Assembly (NCBI GenBank): GCA_036501025.1
Contig: DASYBB010000096.1
Location: 1-64,000, forward strand
Source of the DNA: DASUBV01 sp036501025
GTDB taxonomy: Bacteria; Actinomycetota; Actinomycetes; Streptosporangiales; Streptosporangiaceae
Length of the DNA: 64,000 nucleotides
Direction of reading: 5' to 3'
Positions 43,583-53,100 of the stretch are shown piece by piece. The translations under genes and the position numbers were made by a program. How positions within the stretch are numbered: position 1 is the stretch's first letter; each line of letters starts with the position of its first letter. The notes beneath the pieces were generated by a model. It made no database searches, was not told the origin of the DNA, and saw nothing but the letters and a program-made list of their open reading frames with translations.

Positions 43583-44646
43583 TCTCCCTGAAGGCCCGGC
43601 CCGCGTCCCGCGCCGGAATCCCGCGGCTGCCCCTGGCCCTGAGCGTGCTCGCCGCGGGCGCGCTCGCGGCGGCCTGCTCGTCCGGTTCCGGCGGGAGCGC
43701 CGCGGCAAGCGGGCGGGCTTCAGCGGGCGCGTCCGGGCCGGTGAGCACGGCAAGCCTGAAGAACGTGACGCTGCACATCGGCGACCAGGCCGGCTCCGGC
43801 GCTCAGTCGCTGCTCACCGCGGCCGGCCTGATCGGCAAGCTGCCGTTCAAGGCGGACTGGTCGGACTTCACCTCGGGGCCGCCCATGCTGCAGGCCATGG
43901 GGGCCGGCTCGGTCGACATCGGCGCGGTCGGCGACGCGCCGCCGATCTTCGAGGCGGCCGGCGGCGGGAAGATCGCGGCCGTCGCGGCCACGGTCTCCGA
44001 CCCGCGGGGCGCCGCACTGCTGCTGCCGAAGGGCTCGACGGTGACCTCCGTCGCGCAGCTCAAGGGCAAGACGATCGCCGTGTCCGAGGGCAGTTCGGCC
44101 AACTACCACCTGCTGGCGGTGCTCAAGCAGGCCGGGCTGACGGTCAAGGACGTCACGATCGACAACCTCCAGCCCGCCCAGGCGCTGGCCGCGTTCGCGT
44201 CGGGGCACGTCGCGGCGTGGGACATCTGGAGCCCCTACATCGAGCAGGCAGAGGCCCAGCACGGCGCCCGGGTCCTGGTCAACGGCACCCCGATCGGCAA
44301 GACTTTCTCGTTCGAGGTCGCGTCCCGGGCGGCGCTCGCCGACCCGGCCAGGGCCGCCGCCATCCGCGCCTACCTGCAGCTGATCGCGCAGGCCCACGCC
44401 TGGGCCAACACCCACCCGTCGGCGTGGGCCGCGACCTGGTCGGAGGCCACGGGGCTGCCGCCGTCCGTCATGACGGACGCGGCCGCCGATGACACGTCCG
44501 TGACCGTCCCGATCACCGCCGCCGTCATCGGGTCCGAGCAGTCGATCGCCGACGCGTTCACCGCCGCGGGCCTGATCCCCGGCCACGTCGATTTCGCCCA
44601 CTACGCCGTCACCACCTTCAACGCCACCGCCGGAGCATCCTCATGA
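43579..44646 (+). CDS. ssuA: Sulfonate-binding lipoprotein
   Basis: This 355-residue protein has a Sec/lipoprotein signal with lipidated Cys33 (ALAAAC-SSG), a Ser/Gly linker, then the NMT1/SsuA fold: FTSGPPMLQAMGAGSVDIGA, VGDAPPIFEAAGGG, KTIAVSEGSSANYHLLAVL and WDIWSPYIEQAE. It binds aliphatic sulfonates outside the membrane for SsuBC. It overlaps ssuD by 4 bp. Confidence 0.88.
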   Translation: MISLKARPASRAGIPRLPLALSVLAAGALAAACSSGSGGSAAASGRASAGASGPVSTASLKNVTLHIGDQAGSGAQSLLTAAGLIGKLPFKADWSDFTSGPPMLQAMGAGSVDIGAVGDAPPIFEAAGGGKIAAVAATVSDPRGAALLLPKGSTVTSVAQLKGKTIAVSEGSSANYHLLAVLKQAGLTVKDVTIDNLQPAQALAAFASGHVAAWDIWSPYIEQAEAQHGARVLVNGTPIGKTFSFEVASRAALADPARAAAIRAYLQLIAQAHAWANTHPSAWAATWSEATGLPPSVMTDAAADDTSVTVPITAAVIGSEQSIADAFTAAGLIPGHVDFAHYAVTTFNATAGASS

Positions 44647-45833
44647 GCCTGGTCTTCCACTGGTTCCTGCCCACCTCGGGCGACGGCCGCGCGATCGTCG
44701 GCCGCGGCCACAGCGTCCCCCTGATCGGCGCGCCGGCCGGTCCGGGCGGCCGGGCCGCCGGCGCCTGGTCGGCGGCCCGCCCGCCGGACATCGAGTACCT
44801 GGCCCAGATCGCCCGGGCGGCCGAGCAGCTCGGCTTCACCGGCGTCCTGACGCCGACCGGCACCTGGTGCGAGGACGCCTGGCTGGTGACCGCCGCGCTG
44901 ATCCGCGAGACCGAGCGGCTCAAGTACCTGGTCGCCTTCCGGCCGGGGCTGACGGCGCCGACCCTGGCCGCCCAGATGGCCGCGACCTACCAGCGGATCT
45001 CGGGCGGGCGGCTGCTGCTGAACGTGGTGACCGGGGGAGAGGCGGCCGAGCAGCTGCGGTTCGGCGACCACCTGCCGCACGACGAGCGGTACGCCCGGAC
45101 CGGGGAGTTCCTCGACGTCATCCGCGGCGCCTGGAGCGGCACCCCCTACGACTTCGACGGCACCTACTACCAGGTCGCCGGGGCGACGGTGATGAGCCCG
45201 CCGGAGCCGGCGCCGCAGGTCTACTTCGGCGGCTCGTCGGCGGCGGCCGGCCCGGTCGCGGCCCGGCACGTCGACGTGTACCTGACCTGGGGCGAGCCGC
45301 CCGTCCAGGTCGCCGAGAAGATCGCCTGGATGCGTCGCCTGGCCGCCGAGGCGGGCCGGACGCTGCGGTTCGGGATCCGGCTGCACGTGATCACCCGGGA
45401 CACCGCCGGCGAGGCGTGGGCCGAGGCCGCCAAGATGCTGGACTCCCTCGACCCCGCCGACATCGAGGCGGCCCAGCGGGCGCTGGCCCGGTCCGAGTCG
45501 GTCGGCCAGCGCCGGATGCGCTCCCTGCACTCCGGGTACCGGGCCGGCGGCAGCGCCGCCGAGCTCGAGATCTCCCCGAACCTGTGGGCCGGGATCGGCC
45601 TGGTCCGGGGCGGCGCCGGCACCGCGCTGGTCGGCAGCCACCAGGACGTCGCCGACCGGATCGAGGAGTACGCCGCCCTCGGGATCGAGGAGTTCATCTT
45701 CTCCGGCTACCCGCACCTGGAAGAGGCCTACTGGTTCGGCGAGGGCGTCCTGCCCGAGCTGCGCCGCCGCGCCGCCGCCGCGGCCGGATCGGCGGGTGAC
45801 CCCACGGGCCTGCTCGCGGCCTCGACCGCCTGA
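44643..45833 (+). CDS. ssuD: FMNH2-dependent alkanesulfonate monooxygenase
   Basis: This 396-residue enzyme belongs to the luciferase-like monooxygenase family, SsuD group: FHWFLPTSGDGR at the N-terminus, TGVLTPTGTWCEDAW with the conserved Cys, YLVAFRPGLTAPTLAAQMAA, LLNVVTGGEAAEQLRFGD and PHLEEAYWFGEGVLP. It oxidises alkanesulfonates to aldehyde and sulfite using FMNH2 supplied by the divergent flavin reductase. Last gene of the operon. Confidence 0.9.
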   Translation: MSLVFHWFLPTSGDGRAIVGRGHSVPLIGAPAGPGGRAAGAWSAARPPDIEYLAQIARAAEQLGFTGVLTPTGTWCEDAWLVTAALIRETERLKYLVAFRPGLTAPTLAAQMAATYQRISGGRLLLNVVTGGEAAEQLRFGDHLPHDERYARTGEFLDVIRGAWSGTPYDFDGTYYQVAGATVMSPPEPAPQVYFGGSSAAAGPVAARHVDVYLTWGEPPVQVAEKIAWMRRLAAEAGRTLRFGIRLHVITRDTAGEAWAEAAKMLDSLDPADIEAAQRALARSESVGQRRMRSLHSGYRAGGSAAELEISPNLWAGIGLVRGGAGTALVGSHQDVADRIEEYAALGIEEFIFSGYPHLEEAYWFGEGVLPELRRRAAAAAGSAGDPTGLLAASTA

Positions 45834-46750
45834 GCGACGCCGCTCCCGGGCCCGGGTCCCGGCCAGGCACCGCCCGGCTCGGTGAAGTGGGTCACCGGCT
45901 GGCCCGCCAGGGCACGCTGCATGCTCTGCTCCCCGTACGGGACGGTGAAGGGGCCGTGCTGGCCGGTCGGGTCGCCGGACGGGGCGGCCGGGTCGCCGTA
46001 CCCGACCACCGCCGACAGCTGCGGCGTGTACCCGGCGAACAGGGCCATGGCCTCGTGGTCCGTCGTACCGGTCTTCCCGGCCGCCTCCCGGCCCGGGATC
46101 CCGTCGCCGTAGGCCGTCCCCAGCGGCTGGGTGATGACGCCCCGGAGGATCCTCGTGCCCTGGCCGGCGATGTCGGCGCTGATCACCCGGTGGCGGTGCG
46201 CCGGCGGGACCGCGACGGGCGCGGCCCTGTCCCCGGCGGGCGTCGTTGTGCACCGCCCGCGGCCCGGGAACGCCGCCGTGGCAGTCGCGGAAGCCCGAGA
46301 CGTCCATCACGAACGCCTCGATATCGAAGAGCGAGTTGTCACCGTAGCCGGATCCGCCGAACCATACCGCGTTCAGGTAATCGCCGATGATCTCTTTCTT
46401 GGCGCGGTGCTCCTCGATCCAGATCGCGAATTTCAGCTCGATTATCTTGCGCTTCAGGCTCGGTGCGCCGGCCGCATCATAGGCTCGCCGCTGGACCAGG
46501 GCGGATGCGCCCTGGACCTGGGCGCGGCCGTGCCGGTCGTGCACGAGGGCGCGCAGGGCCCCTGTCAGGTCCAGTGGCCCGCTGGTCCAGAACCGCGAGT
46601 CCGCGATGGCCACGATCGCGCTCTGCATCGGGGCGGAAACCTGCGCCAGCGGGACGTCCAGCCGGTCCTGGGTGAAGAACGTGCCCGGGACCGTGCCGTC
46701 ACGGGCCACGATGGCCGGCCGCTGGGGCAGTGCGGGTCCACCTCGCTCAC
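45834..46750 (-). pseudogene. Class A penicillin-binding protein, decayed
   Basis: The transglycosylase half survives at about 46285-46730 (LDVPLAQVSAPMQSAIVAIA, DSRFWTSGPLDLTGALRALV, LKFAIWIEEHRAKKEIIGDY, LNAVWFGG). The transpeptidase C-terminus survives at about 45834-46186 in another frame (GREAAGKTGTTDHEAMALFA, GYTPQLSAVVGYGDP). The region between, including the SxxK active site and more than 200 residues, is missing, and the GT51 catalytic Glu is altered (VAIADSRF instead of VAIEDSRF). It is an old, non-functional copy. Confidence 0.75.
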
Positions 46751-46789
46751 TCCCTGGCCATCGGCTCGCGAACGGCAGGCGGCGGCCCC

Positions 46790-46994
46790 CGGTGACGCCT
46801 CGAGGTGGTCGTCCAAGACCGGCCCCGTGCTGAATCTCCGCCATGAGGTGGGCGTGGTCGAGCACGACGACGGCGGCGCCTTCGCCGTTGCCGCGCTGAC
46901 TGAGTCCAGCGTCCCGGCGGCCATCCAGCCGGCCGCCGAGGCCGTCCTGGCCCGGGTCGCCCGGGCGCTGCACGATGAACTCCGCGCCCGCTGA
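46790..46994 (+). pseudogene. C-terminal fragment of a class A beta-lactamase-like serine hydrolase
   Basis: The frame reads SSKTGPVLNLRHEVGVVEHD, then DGGAFAVAALTESSVPAAIQ and a long final helix VLARVARALHDELRAR. This is the KTG box and last strand/helix of a class A beta-lactamase-like protein. The active-site serine half is absent; upstream is the PBP remnant on the other strand. Confidence 0.6.
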
Positions 46995-47190
46995 GAAACG
47001 GCAGCGCTTTCCCCGGCCCCGGCGCATAAGTCGTACTAATTCCGAAACGTGGTATTGCATGGGGGGAGGGACCCGGGTTCGGGGCAGGCAGGTAATGTGC
47101 ATAGAGCGCACGCATGCCAGGAAATTATCCGGGCGTCGGCTCGTGTTAAAGAGCTATAGGGGGCGCGACGCCCCGGGGGGCGTAATTTAC

Positions 47191-49305
47191 GTGACAGGTA
47201 TCGGGGAGCCAGGGGCGGACGTCGATCCTGGGCTCATGCTCGACCAGGCCTTCACGCAGTCCGCTGTCTGCCTGGCCCTGTATGACGCCGATGGTCGCTA
47301 CGTCCGGGTCAGCGATTCGCTGCGCCGCTCGAAGGGCCTGCCGAGCGAGTCGGCCGCGCTGGGCTTCCGGCCCTCGGAGCTATCGCCCGATCTCGGGCTG
47401 GCCGGGCTCGAGGTCACGGTCGAGCGGGTGCTGCGGACCGGCCAGGCGGCGGTCTGGAGGGGCTTCGGCAAGGTCCCCGGCGCGGATCGGGACCGGGCCT
47501 GGCTGGTGATCATCTCGCCCGTCCTGGGGACTGACGGGCAGGCCCGGGGGGCCATGTCGGTGACGTTCGACGTGACCGAGCACCGCCTGGCCCGCAAGCG
47601 GCTCGCGGTCGTGAACGAGGCCAGCTACCGGATCGGCACGACCCTGGATGTCACGCGGACCGCCGAGGAACTCGCCGAGGTGGCGGTCCCGGAACTGGCC
47701 GACCTGGCCCTCATCGACGTCCAGGACTCGGTGCTGGACGGCGGGGAGCCGGTATCGGAGGCGGTCCCCGGAGATGCCCCGCTGCGGCGCATGGCCTTTC
47801 AGTCCATCCTGGACGGCGCGCCCGAGGTCATCGGCCGGCACGGTGCTGTGACGGTCTACCCGCCCGGTTCCCCGGCCGCGCGGGCGCTGGCCGCCGACCG
47901 CCCGGTCCTCCAGGACCCGGCGGCGCCTGACCTCGCCCGGTGGGCGGCCCACAACCCGATGCGCGGCCGTTCCGCACGGGAGTTCGGATTTCACTCGGTC
48001 ATGGCAGTCCCGCTGCGGGCGCGCGGCGCCACCTTCGGGGTCGCGGTGTTCGTGCGGCACCGGCGGGCCGAGGGGTTCGCGCCCGATGACCTGGCGCTCG
48101 CGGAGGAGATCGTCGCCCGCGCCGCCGTCTGCATCGACAATGCCCGCCGGTATACCCGCGAGCACGCGACCGCGCTGACGCTGCAGCACAGCCTGCTGCA
48201 GCGGCGCCAGCCCGACCAGACCGCGGTCCAGGTCGCCACCCGGTACCTGCCGGGGCAGGCCGGCCTGGACGTGGGGGGTGACTGGCTGGACGTCATCGCG
48301 CTGCCCGGCAGCCGGGTCGGGCTGGTGGCCGGGGACGTCGCCGGGCACGGCATCCACGCGGCCGCGACCATGGGGCGGCTCCGGACGGCGGTGCGCACCC
48401 TGGCTGACCTCGACCTGGAGCCCGAGGAACTGCTGACCCGGCTCGACGACGTCGTGGCCCGGATGGGTGAGGAGTACGATTCGGCCTCCGGCGCCAGCGA
48501 CCTCAGCGCCACGTGCCTGTTCGCGGTGTATGACCCCATCACCGAGCGCTGCACGCTGGCGCGGGCCGGCCATCCCGTCCCGGTGGTCATGACCCCCGGC
48601 GGCGAGCCCGAGCTCCTGGACCTGCCGGCCGGGCCGCCCCTGGGCGTGGGCGGCGTGCCGTTCGAGGAACGGGAGATCCAGCTGCCCCGGGGCAGCCTGC
48701 TGGTGATGTTCACCGACGGGGTGATCGAGTCCCGCGAGCGCGACCTCGACGCCGGGCTCAAGGTCATGCGCCAGCTGCTGAGCGACCTGCACAGCCGGCC
48801 GGGCGGGCCGCCGCCCCTGGACCGGGTCTGCGGCGAGCTGATGGATGCCCTGACCTCCGAGACGTCCACCGATGATGCCGCGGTGCTGGCCGCCCGGACC
48901 TGCGCCCTGCCGCCCGATCATGTTGCCTCGTGGGATCTGCCGGCCGACTCGGCGATCGTGTGCGAGGCCCGGGCCATGGCCGTGCGCCAGCTCGAGCGCT
49001 GGGAGCTGGAGGAGCTCTCGTTCACCACGGAGCTGCTGGTCAGCGAGCTGGTGACCAATGCCATCCGGCACGCGCACCCGCCCATCCAGCTGCGGATGAT
49101 CCTGGATACCACGCTGACCTGCGAGGTGTCCGACGCCACCGTTGCCGCGCCGCGGCACCGGCGGGCGGGCCGCTATGACGAGGGCGGGCGCGGGCTGATG
49201 CTGGTGGCGCGGCTCGCCTCCCGCTGGGGCACGCGGTATACGCCGGACGGCAAGACCATCTGGGCCCAGCAGCGGCTGCCGCACGGCTCCGAACGGCAGT
49301 GCTGA
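47191..49305 (+). CDS. PAS-GAF-PP2C (SpoIIE)-HATPase signalling protein
   Basis: This protein of about 704 residues is a stress-type phosphatase/anti-sigma fusion. It has a PAS domain (about 15-135; CLALYDADGRYVRVSDSL), a GAF domain (about 150-325; FGFHSVMAVPLRARGATFGV), a PP2C/SpoIIE domain (about 345-560; DVGGDWLDVIALPGSRVGLV, GDVAGHGIHAAATMGRLRT, FTDGVIESRERDLD) and a C-terminal HATPase domain (about 585-700; TELLVSELVTNAIRHAHPP, GGRGLMLVARLASRWG). Acidic metal ligands (GDW, GDV, TDGV) are kept. It probably dephosphorylates an anti-anti-sigma factor and binds a sigma factor. Start GTG 47191 follows GGGGGGCG; ATG 47236 and upstream codons are alternatives. Confidence 0.85.
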   Translation: MTGIGEPGADVDPGLMLDQAFTQSAVCLALYDADGRYVRVSDSLRRSKGLPSESAALGFRPSELSPDLGLAGLEVTVERVLRTGQAAVWRGFGKVPGADRDRAWLVIISPVLGTDGQARGAMSVTFDVTEHRLARKRLAVVNEASYRIGTTLDVTRTAEELAEVAVPELADLALIDVQDSVLDGGEPVSEAVPGDAPLRRMAFQSILDGAPEVIGRHGAVTVYPPGSPAARALAADRPVLQDPAAPDLARWAAHNPMRGRSAREFGFHSVMAVPLRARGATFGVAVFVRHRRAEGFAPDDLALAEEIVARAAVCIDNARRYTREHATALTLQHSLLQRRQPDQTAVQVATRYLPGQAGLDVGGDWLDVIALPGSRVGLVAGDVAGHGIHAAATMGRLRTAVRTLADLDLEPEELLTRLDDVVARMGEEYDSASGASDLSATCLFAVYDPITERCTLARAGHPVPVVMTPGGEPELLDLPAGPPLGVGGVPFEEREIQLPRGSLLVMFTDGVIESRERDLDAGLKVMRQLLSDLHSRPGGPPPLDRVCGELMDALTSETSTDDAAVLAARTCALPPDHVASWDLPADSAIVCEARAMAVRQLERWELEELSFTTELLVSELVTNAIRHAHPPIQLRMILDTTLTCEVSDATVAAPRHRRAGRYDEGGRGLMLVARLASRWGTRYTPDGKTIWAQQRLPHGSERQC

Positions 49306-49415
49306 CCGCGGCCTGCGCAGCACAGCCGGGGGGCGGGCCGGGAGGGCCTCAGGATCACGGCGCCTATCCGGCTAATCACCTGAAGTAGCGAGTCGATCAC
49401 ATTTAGTGTTGACGT

Positions 49416-50114
49416 ATGACGCCGCCGCCCCCGACTCCGTCCGGACGGCAGCCCGGTGCTGCCTATCGCCCGCCTGAACCGCCGCCGGTCCCGCCGAGAC
49501 CCCGGCAGCCCGTGCTGGTGCCCGCCCGGCCGCCCTCGTCGCGACCGCCCCGCCGGCCGAGGATGGGCCCGCTGGCCTGGGCGGGCATCGGCAGCGGCCT
49601 GGCCGTCGTGCTCGCCGTGACCTGGTCGGCGACCGGCGGCCTGATGGCAGGCTCGCCGGGCGCCGCCACCGCCGGCGCCGCGCCCGCCGGCCGCCTGCCG
49701 TCCGCGCTCCGGCCGGCCGCCGCCTCCCACGTGACCCCGGACGGCGACTTAGCGTTCCGGGTCGCCCGCCTGGCCTGCGGCTACTCCGCCACGCTGGCCG
49801 TGTACAGCGACCCGGCGGTGACCGGCGCCCAGCCCGTGGGTACCACGGAGTGCATCCTCACGCTGCGCGTCACCAACCTCCGGCACCAGCCCCAGGCGTT
49901 CTTCGACTGGGGCCAGGACGCCTACGACCCGCATGGCCGCCAGCTCAAGGCCGACCCCGACAACGCCGACCTGGCCGGCGACAAGGACGGGACCCGGCTC
50001 CGCCCCGGCGCCTCGATCACGGCCCTGGTGCCGTTCAACATCCCGGCGGGCGACGCGATTACCCGCCTGGAGCTGCACGATTCCGCGCTGTCCGGCGTGA
50101 CCGTCAGGCTCTGA
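49416..50114 (+). CDS. DUF4352-like membrane-anchored protein
   Basis: This 232-residue protein has a Pro/Arg-rich cytoplasmic N-terminus (1-48), one transmembrane helix (about 50-72; GPLAWAGIGSGLAVVLAV), an Ala-rich spacer, and an exported domain (about 100-232) resembling DUF4352 immunoglobulin-like domains (CILTLRVTNLRHQPQAFFDW, QDAYDPHGRQLKAD, LVPFNIPAGDAITRLELHDS). It sits outside the membrane; the function of the domain is unknown. Third cytoplasmic Pro-rich block recalls proteins encoded with signalling genes. Confidence 0.7.
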   Translation: MTPPPPTPSGRQPGAAYRPPEPPPVPPRPRQPVLVPARPPSSRPPRRPRMGPLAWAGIGSGLAVVLAVTWSATGGLMAGSPGAATAGAAPAGRLPSALRPAAASHVTPDGDLAFRVARLACGYSATLAVYSDPAVTGAQPVGTTECILTLRVTNLRHQPQAFFDWGQDAYDPHGRQLKADPDNADLAGDKDGTRLRPGASITALVPFNIPAGDAITRLELHDSALSGVTVRL

Positions 50115-50147
50115 GCCGGGCGAAAGGACGGGCCGGCCGGGCGCGCC

Positions 50148-51131
50148 TCAGCCGCCCGTCTTGCCCGTCGCCAGGTGATCCAGCAGCCGGGCGCACGCGT
50201 GCACGGCGGCGATGTGCGGGACGGCGACGCCGGTCCGCCCGGCCAGCTCCACGATCGCCCCGGTCATGCAGTCCAGCTCCAGCGGCTTGCCCGCCTCCAG
50301 GTCCTGCAGCATCGAGGTCCGGTGGTCGCCGACGGCCAGCCCGGCCTCCAGCCGCCGGTCGAGGGAGACCGGGAACTCGACGCCCAGCCGGTCCGCCACC
50401 GCCGCGCACTCGGCGAAGATCTCCCGCAGCAGGCTCACCATCTCGGGCAGCGTGCCGAGCTCCCCGAGCGTGGCCCCGGTCAGGGCGGTGATCGGGTTGA
50501 ACGCCACGTTCCCGACGAGCTTGAGCCAGATCTGGTCGCGCAGCCGGGGCTCCACCGGGGCCCGCAGGCCGCCCGCCGCGAACGCCGCCGAGATCTCCCG
50601 GCAGCGCTCGGTGGCCGAGCCGTCCGGCTCGCCGATCGTGAAGCGCGTGCCCTCGATGTGCCGGATGACGCCGGGCGCGGTGATCTCGGTCGAGCAGTAG
50701 ACGACGCAGCCGACGTTGTGCTCGGGCCTGATCGCGCGGGCGATCCTGCCGCCGGGGTCCACGCTCTCCAGGCCGGCCTCGCCTGCCCGGCCGGGCAGCC
50801 CCTGGAAGTACCACCACGGGATCCCGTTCTGGGCCCAGATCACCGCGGCGCCGGGGGCCAGGAACTCGCCCAGGCGCGGCGCCGCCTCCGGCAGGCTGTA
50901 GGCCTTGAGCGCCACCAGCACCACGTCCGCGTCGGCCAGCGCGGCCCAGTCGTCGGTGGCGTCCGGCCGGGCGGTGAAGTCACCCCGGCGCGACTGCACC
51001 CGGACGCCGTCGCGCTGCATGGCCGCCAGGTGCGCGCCCCGGGCGATCAGCGTGACGTCGGAGCCGCCCCGGGCCAGGCACGCCCCGGCGTAGGCGCCGA
51101 TCGCCCCGGCGCCGAGAATCGCGATCCTCAT
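50148..51131 (-). CDS. panE: 2-dehydropantoate 2-reductase-family (PanE/ApbA-like) protein
   Basis: This 327-residue NADP-dependent reductase has the Rossmann motif GAGAIGAYAGACLARGG, KAYSLPEA, and the C-terminal domain LRDQIWLKLVGNVAFNPITA with the catalytic Lys. ATG at 51131 overlaps the AMP-ligase stop (ATGA), so it is translated with it. PanE makes pantoate for coenzyme A, but many actinomycete paralogues reduce other 2-keto acids; the partner ligase suggests a catabolic rather than vitamin role. Use of the symbol is therefore tentative. Confidence 0.75.
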   Translation of the reverse strand: MRIAILGAGAIGAYAGACLARGGSDVTLIARGAHLAAMQRDGVRVQSRRGDFTARPDATDDWAALADADVVLVALKAYSLPEAAPRLGEFLAPGAAVIWAQNGIPWWYFQGLPGRAGEAGLESVDPGGRIARAIRPEHNVGCVVYCSTEITAPGVIRHIEGTRFTIGEPDGSATERCREISAAFAAGGLRAPVEPRLRDQIWLKLVGNVAFNPITALTGATLGELGTLPEMVSLLREIFAECAAVADRLGVEFPVSLDRRLEAGLAVGDHRTSMLQDLEAGKPLELDCMTGAIVELAGRTGVAVPHIAAVHACARLLDHLATGKTGG

Positions 51132-52663
51132 CCGGCCGCCTGGGTGCCCACGATGTGCTCGCCCACCCGGCGCCGCTGCACCTTGCCGGTGGCCGTGCGC
51201 GGGATCTCCGGCAGCACGTAGATGGCGGTCGGCACCTTGAACGCCGCCAGCCGCTCGCGGCAGTGCCCGGTCAGGTCGGCGACGGGCACGTCCTGGCTGA
51301 GCGTCACCGCGGCCGCGGGCACCTCGCCGTACCGGGCGTCGCTGACCCCGAAGCAGACCGCGTCGGCGACGGCGGGGTGGGCGAGCAGCGCCTGCTCGAT
51401 CTCGGCGGGGGAGATGTTCTCCCCGCCGCGCAGGATCATCTCCTTCAGCCGCCCCTCCAGGTACAGGTAGCCGTCGCGGACCGCGCCGCGGTCCCCGGTC
51501 CGGAACCACCCCTCGACGAACGCGCCCTCGTTGGCCGCCGGGTTGCTCAGGTACCCCGACATCACGCCCGGGCCGCGGATGACGACCTCCCCGGACTCCC
51601 CGGCGGCGAGGAACCGGCCCGCGGCGTCGATGACGGCGATCTCGGCGCCGGCCGGCACCCCGACCGATCCCGGCACCCGGGCCGCGGGCGGCAGCGGGTT
51701 CGAGGTCATCTGGTGGCTGGCCTCGGTCATCCCGTAGGCCTCCAGCACGGGCACGCCGTAGCCGGCCTCCGCCCGCTCCAGCACGGCGGGGGTCAGCGGC
51801 GAGCTGCACGACCGCGCGAACCGCAGGCTGGCCGGCGCCCCGTCAGCGTCGGCCCGGTCCAGGATCATCTGGTGCAGCGTCGGCCCGGCCGACAGCCAGG
51901 TGGCGCCGTGCTCGCGGGCCTGGGGCCAGAACCGGTGCGCGGTGAACCGGCGCGGCGCGATGACCGTGCCGCCCGCCCCCATGGCCGCGAAGGCCGAGGC
52001 GACCAGGCCGTGGATGTGGAACAGCGGCATGACGCAGAAGGACACGTCGTCCGCGCCGAGCTGGTAGTGCCGGGCGATCGTGCGCGCGGAGGCCATCAGG
52101 TTGCGCTGCCGCAGCGGGACCTGCTTGGGGCGGCTGGTGGTGCCGCTGGTGTGCAGGACCAGGGCGATGTCGCCGGGCTCGCCGGGCTCGTAGGACGCCG
52201 CGGCGCCCGCCGGCCTGCCGCCGGTGAGCAGCTCCGGCTGCCCGCCCGCGCCCGCGGCCAGCTCGATCAGCGGGACCGATGCGGTGCCCGCGGCGGTGAC
52301 CGCGGCCCGCGGCGCGCCCGCGGCCGGCACCAGCAGCAGCCGCGGCGCGATGTCCTCCAGGTAGAACGCGAACTCGGTCTCGGTGTAGGCCGGGTTCAGC
52401 GGGGCGGCCGCCGCGCCCAGCAGCGTCACGGCCAGGATGATCTGGACGAACTCCGGCCCGTTCGGGAGCGTGAGGGCGACCCGGTCGCCGCGCCGCACGC
52501 CGGCCCCGGCCAGCCCGCGGGCCAGCGCCTCGACGCGGTCCGCCAGCTGGGCGTAGCTGATCGTGACGCCGTCCTCGGGCGTCACGAAGGCCGCCGCCGG
52601 GCCCGACCCGGTCTCCAGCAGCCCGCTCAGCCGCTCGCCCGCCTGACCGTTTCCTGCGTCCAT
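51128..52663 (-). CDS. AMP-dependent acyl-CoA synthetase/ligase
   Basis: This 511-residue ANL-superfamily enzyme has the P-loop LVLHTSGTTSRPKQVPL, motif A5 YGMTEASHQM, A7-A8 GWFRTGDRGAVRDGYLYLE followed by GRLKEMILRGGENISPAEIE, and A10 RTATGKVQRR with the catalytic Lys. It activates a carboxylic acid as acyl-adenylate and transfers it to CoA. The binding pocket cannot be read by eye; oxalyl-CoA and related short-chain ligases share this size. Cotranscribed with the PanE-like reductase. Confidence 0.85.
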   Translation of the reverse strand: MDAGNGQAGERLSGLLETGSGPAAAFVTPEDGVTISYAQLADRVEALARGLAGAGVRRGDRVALTLPNGPEFVQIILAVTLLGAAAAPLNPAYTETEFAFYLEDIAPRLLLVPAAGAPRAAVTAAGTASVPLIELAAGAGGQPELLTGGRPAGAAASYEPGEPGDIALVLHTSGTTSRPKQVPLRQRNLMASARTIARHYQLGADDVSFCVMPLFHIHGLVASAFAAMGAGGTVIAPRRFTAHRFWPQAREHGATWLSAGPTLHQMILDRADADGAPASLRFARSCSSPLTPAVLERAEAGYGVPVLEAYGMTEASHQMTSNPLPPAARVPGSVGVPAGAEIAVIDAAGRFLAAGESGEVVIRGPGVMSGYLSNPAANEGAFVEGWFRTGDRGAVRDGYLYLEGRLKEMILRGGENISPAEIEQALLAHPAVADAVCFGVSDARYGEVPAAAVTLSQDVPVADLTGHCRERLAAFKVPTAIYVLPEIPRTATGKVQRRRVGEHIVGTQAAG

Positions 52664-52777
52664 GGATCACCCTCTCATCGCCTGCCTGAATTATCCGGCT
52701 TGCCCGCGGCGCGCCGCTAGGCGGCCGGCCCGGCGAGAGGATCCTGGCCCGGCGGCCCGCCCGGCCCGGGCCGGGCG

Positions 52778-53053
52778 TCACCGGGGCCGGGCGCCCGCCG
52801 CGCGCGGGGTCCAGGCCGGGTGGGCCGCCTTCCGCCGCGCGACCGCGGCCTGCCCGCTCGCCGTCAGCCGGTACGCGCGCCCGCTCCGGCTGACCAGGCC
52901 GCGCCGGGCGAGGCCGGCCAGGATGTCGCTGACTGCGCGCGGGCTGGCCAGCATGCCGTTGCCGTCCAGCGCCGACATCACCTCGCCCACGGTTGCGGTC
53001 CTGGCGACCAGGGCATCCAGCACGGCGTTCTCGCGGGCACTGTGCAGGCTCAT
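52778..53053 (-). CDS. Small winged-helix-like protein
   Basis: The 91-residue protein is laid out like a single winged helix: ENAVLDALVARTATVGEVMS (helices 1-2), SPRAVSDILAGLARRGLVSR (recognition helix) and GRAYRLTASGQAAVARRKAA (wing and tail). It probably binds DNA, or is a dimeric regulator of the MarR/PadR-like size. It lies downstream of the ligase start and upstream of the M50 protease on the same strand. The family is not certain. Confidence 0.6.
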   Translation of the reverse strand: MSLHSARENAVLDALVARTATVGEVMSALDGNGMLASPRAVSDILAGLARRGLVSRSGRAYRLTASGQAAVARRKAAHPAWTPRAAGARPR

Positions 53054-53100
53054 CCGGTGCGGCTACCCGCACCGGGCCGATCATGCGCGGGCCCGGCGCG

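Noticed and set aside
44601..47111. An 836-codon minus-strand frame over ssuD and the PBP remnant
   Set aside because: Only its part at 46285-46730 carries real homology (PBP transglycosylase). The rest is the antisense of ssuD and intergenic sequence, so it is not one gene.
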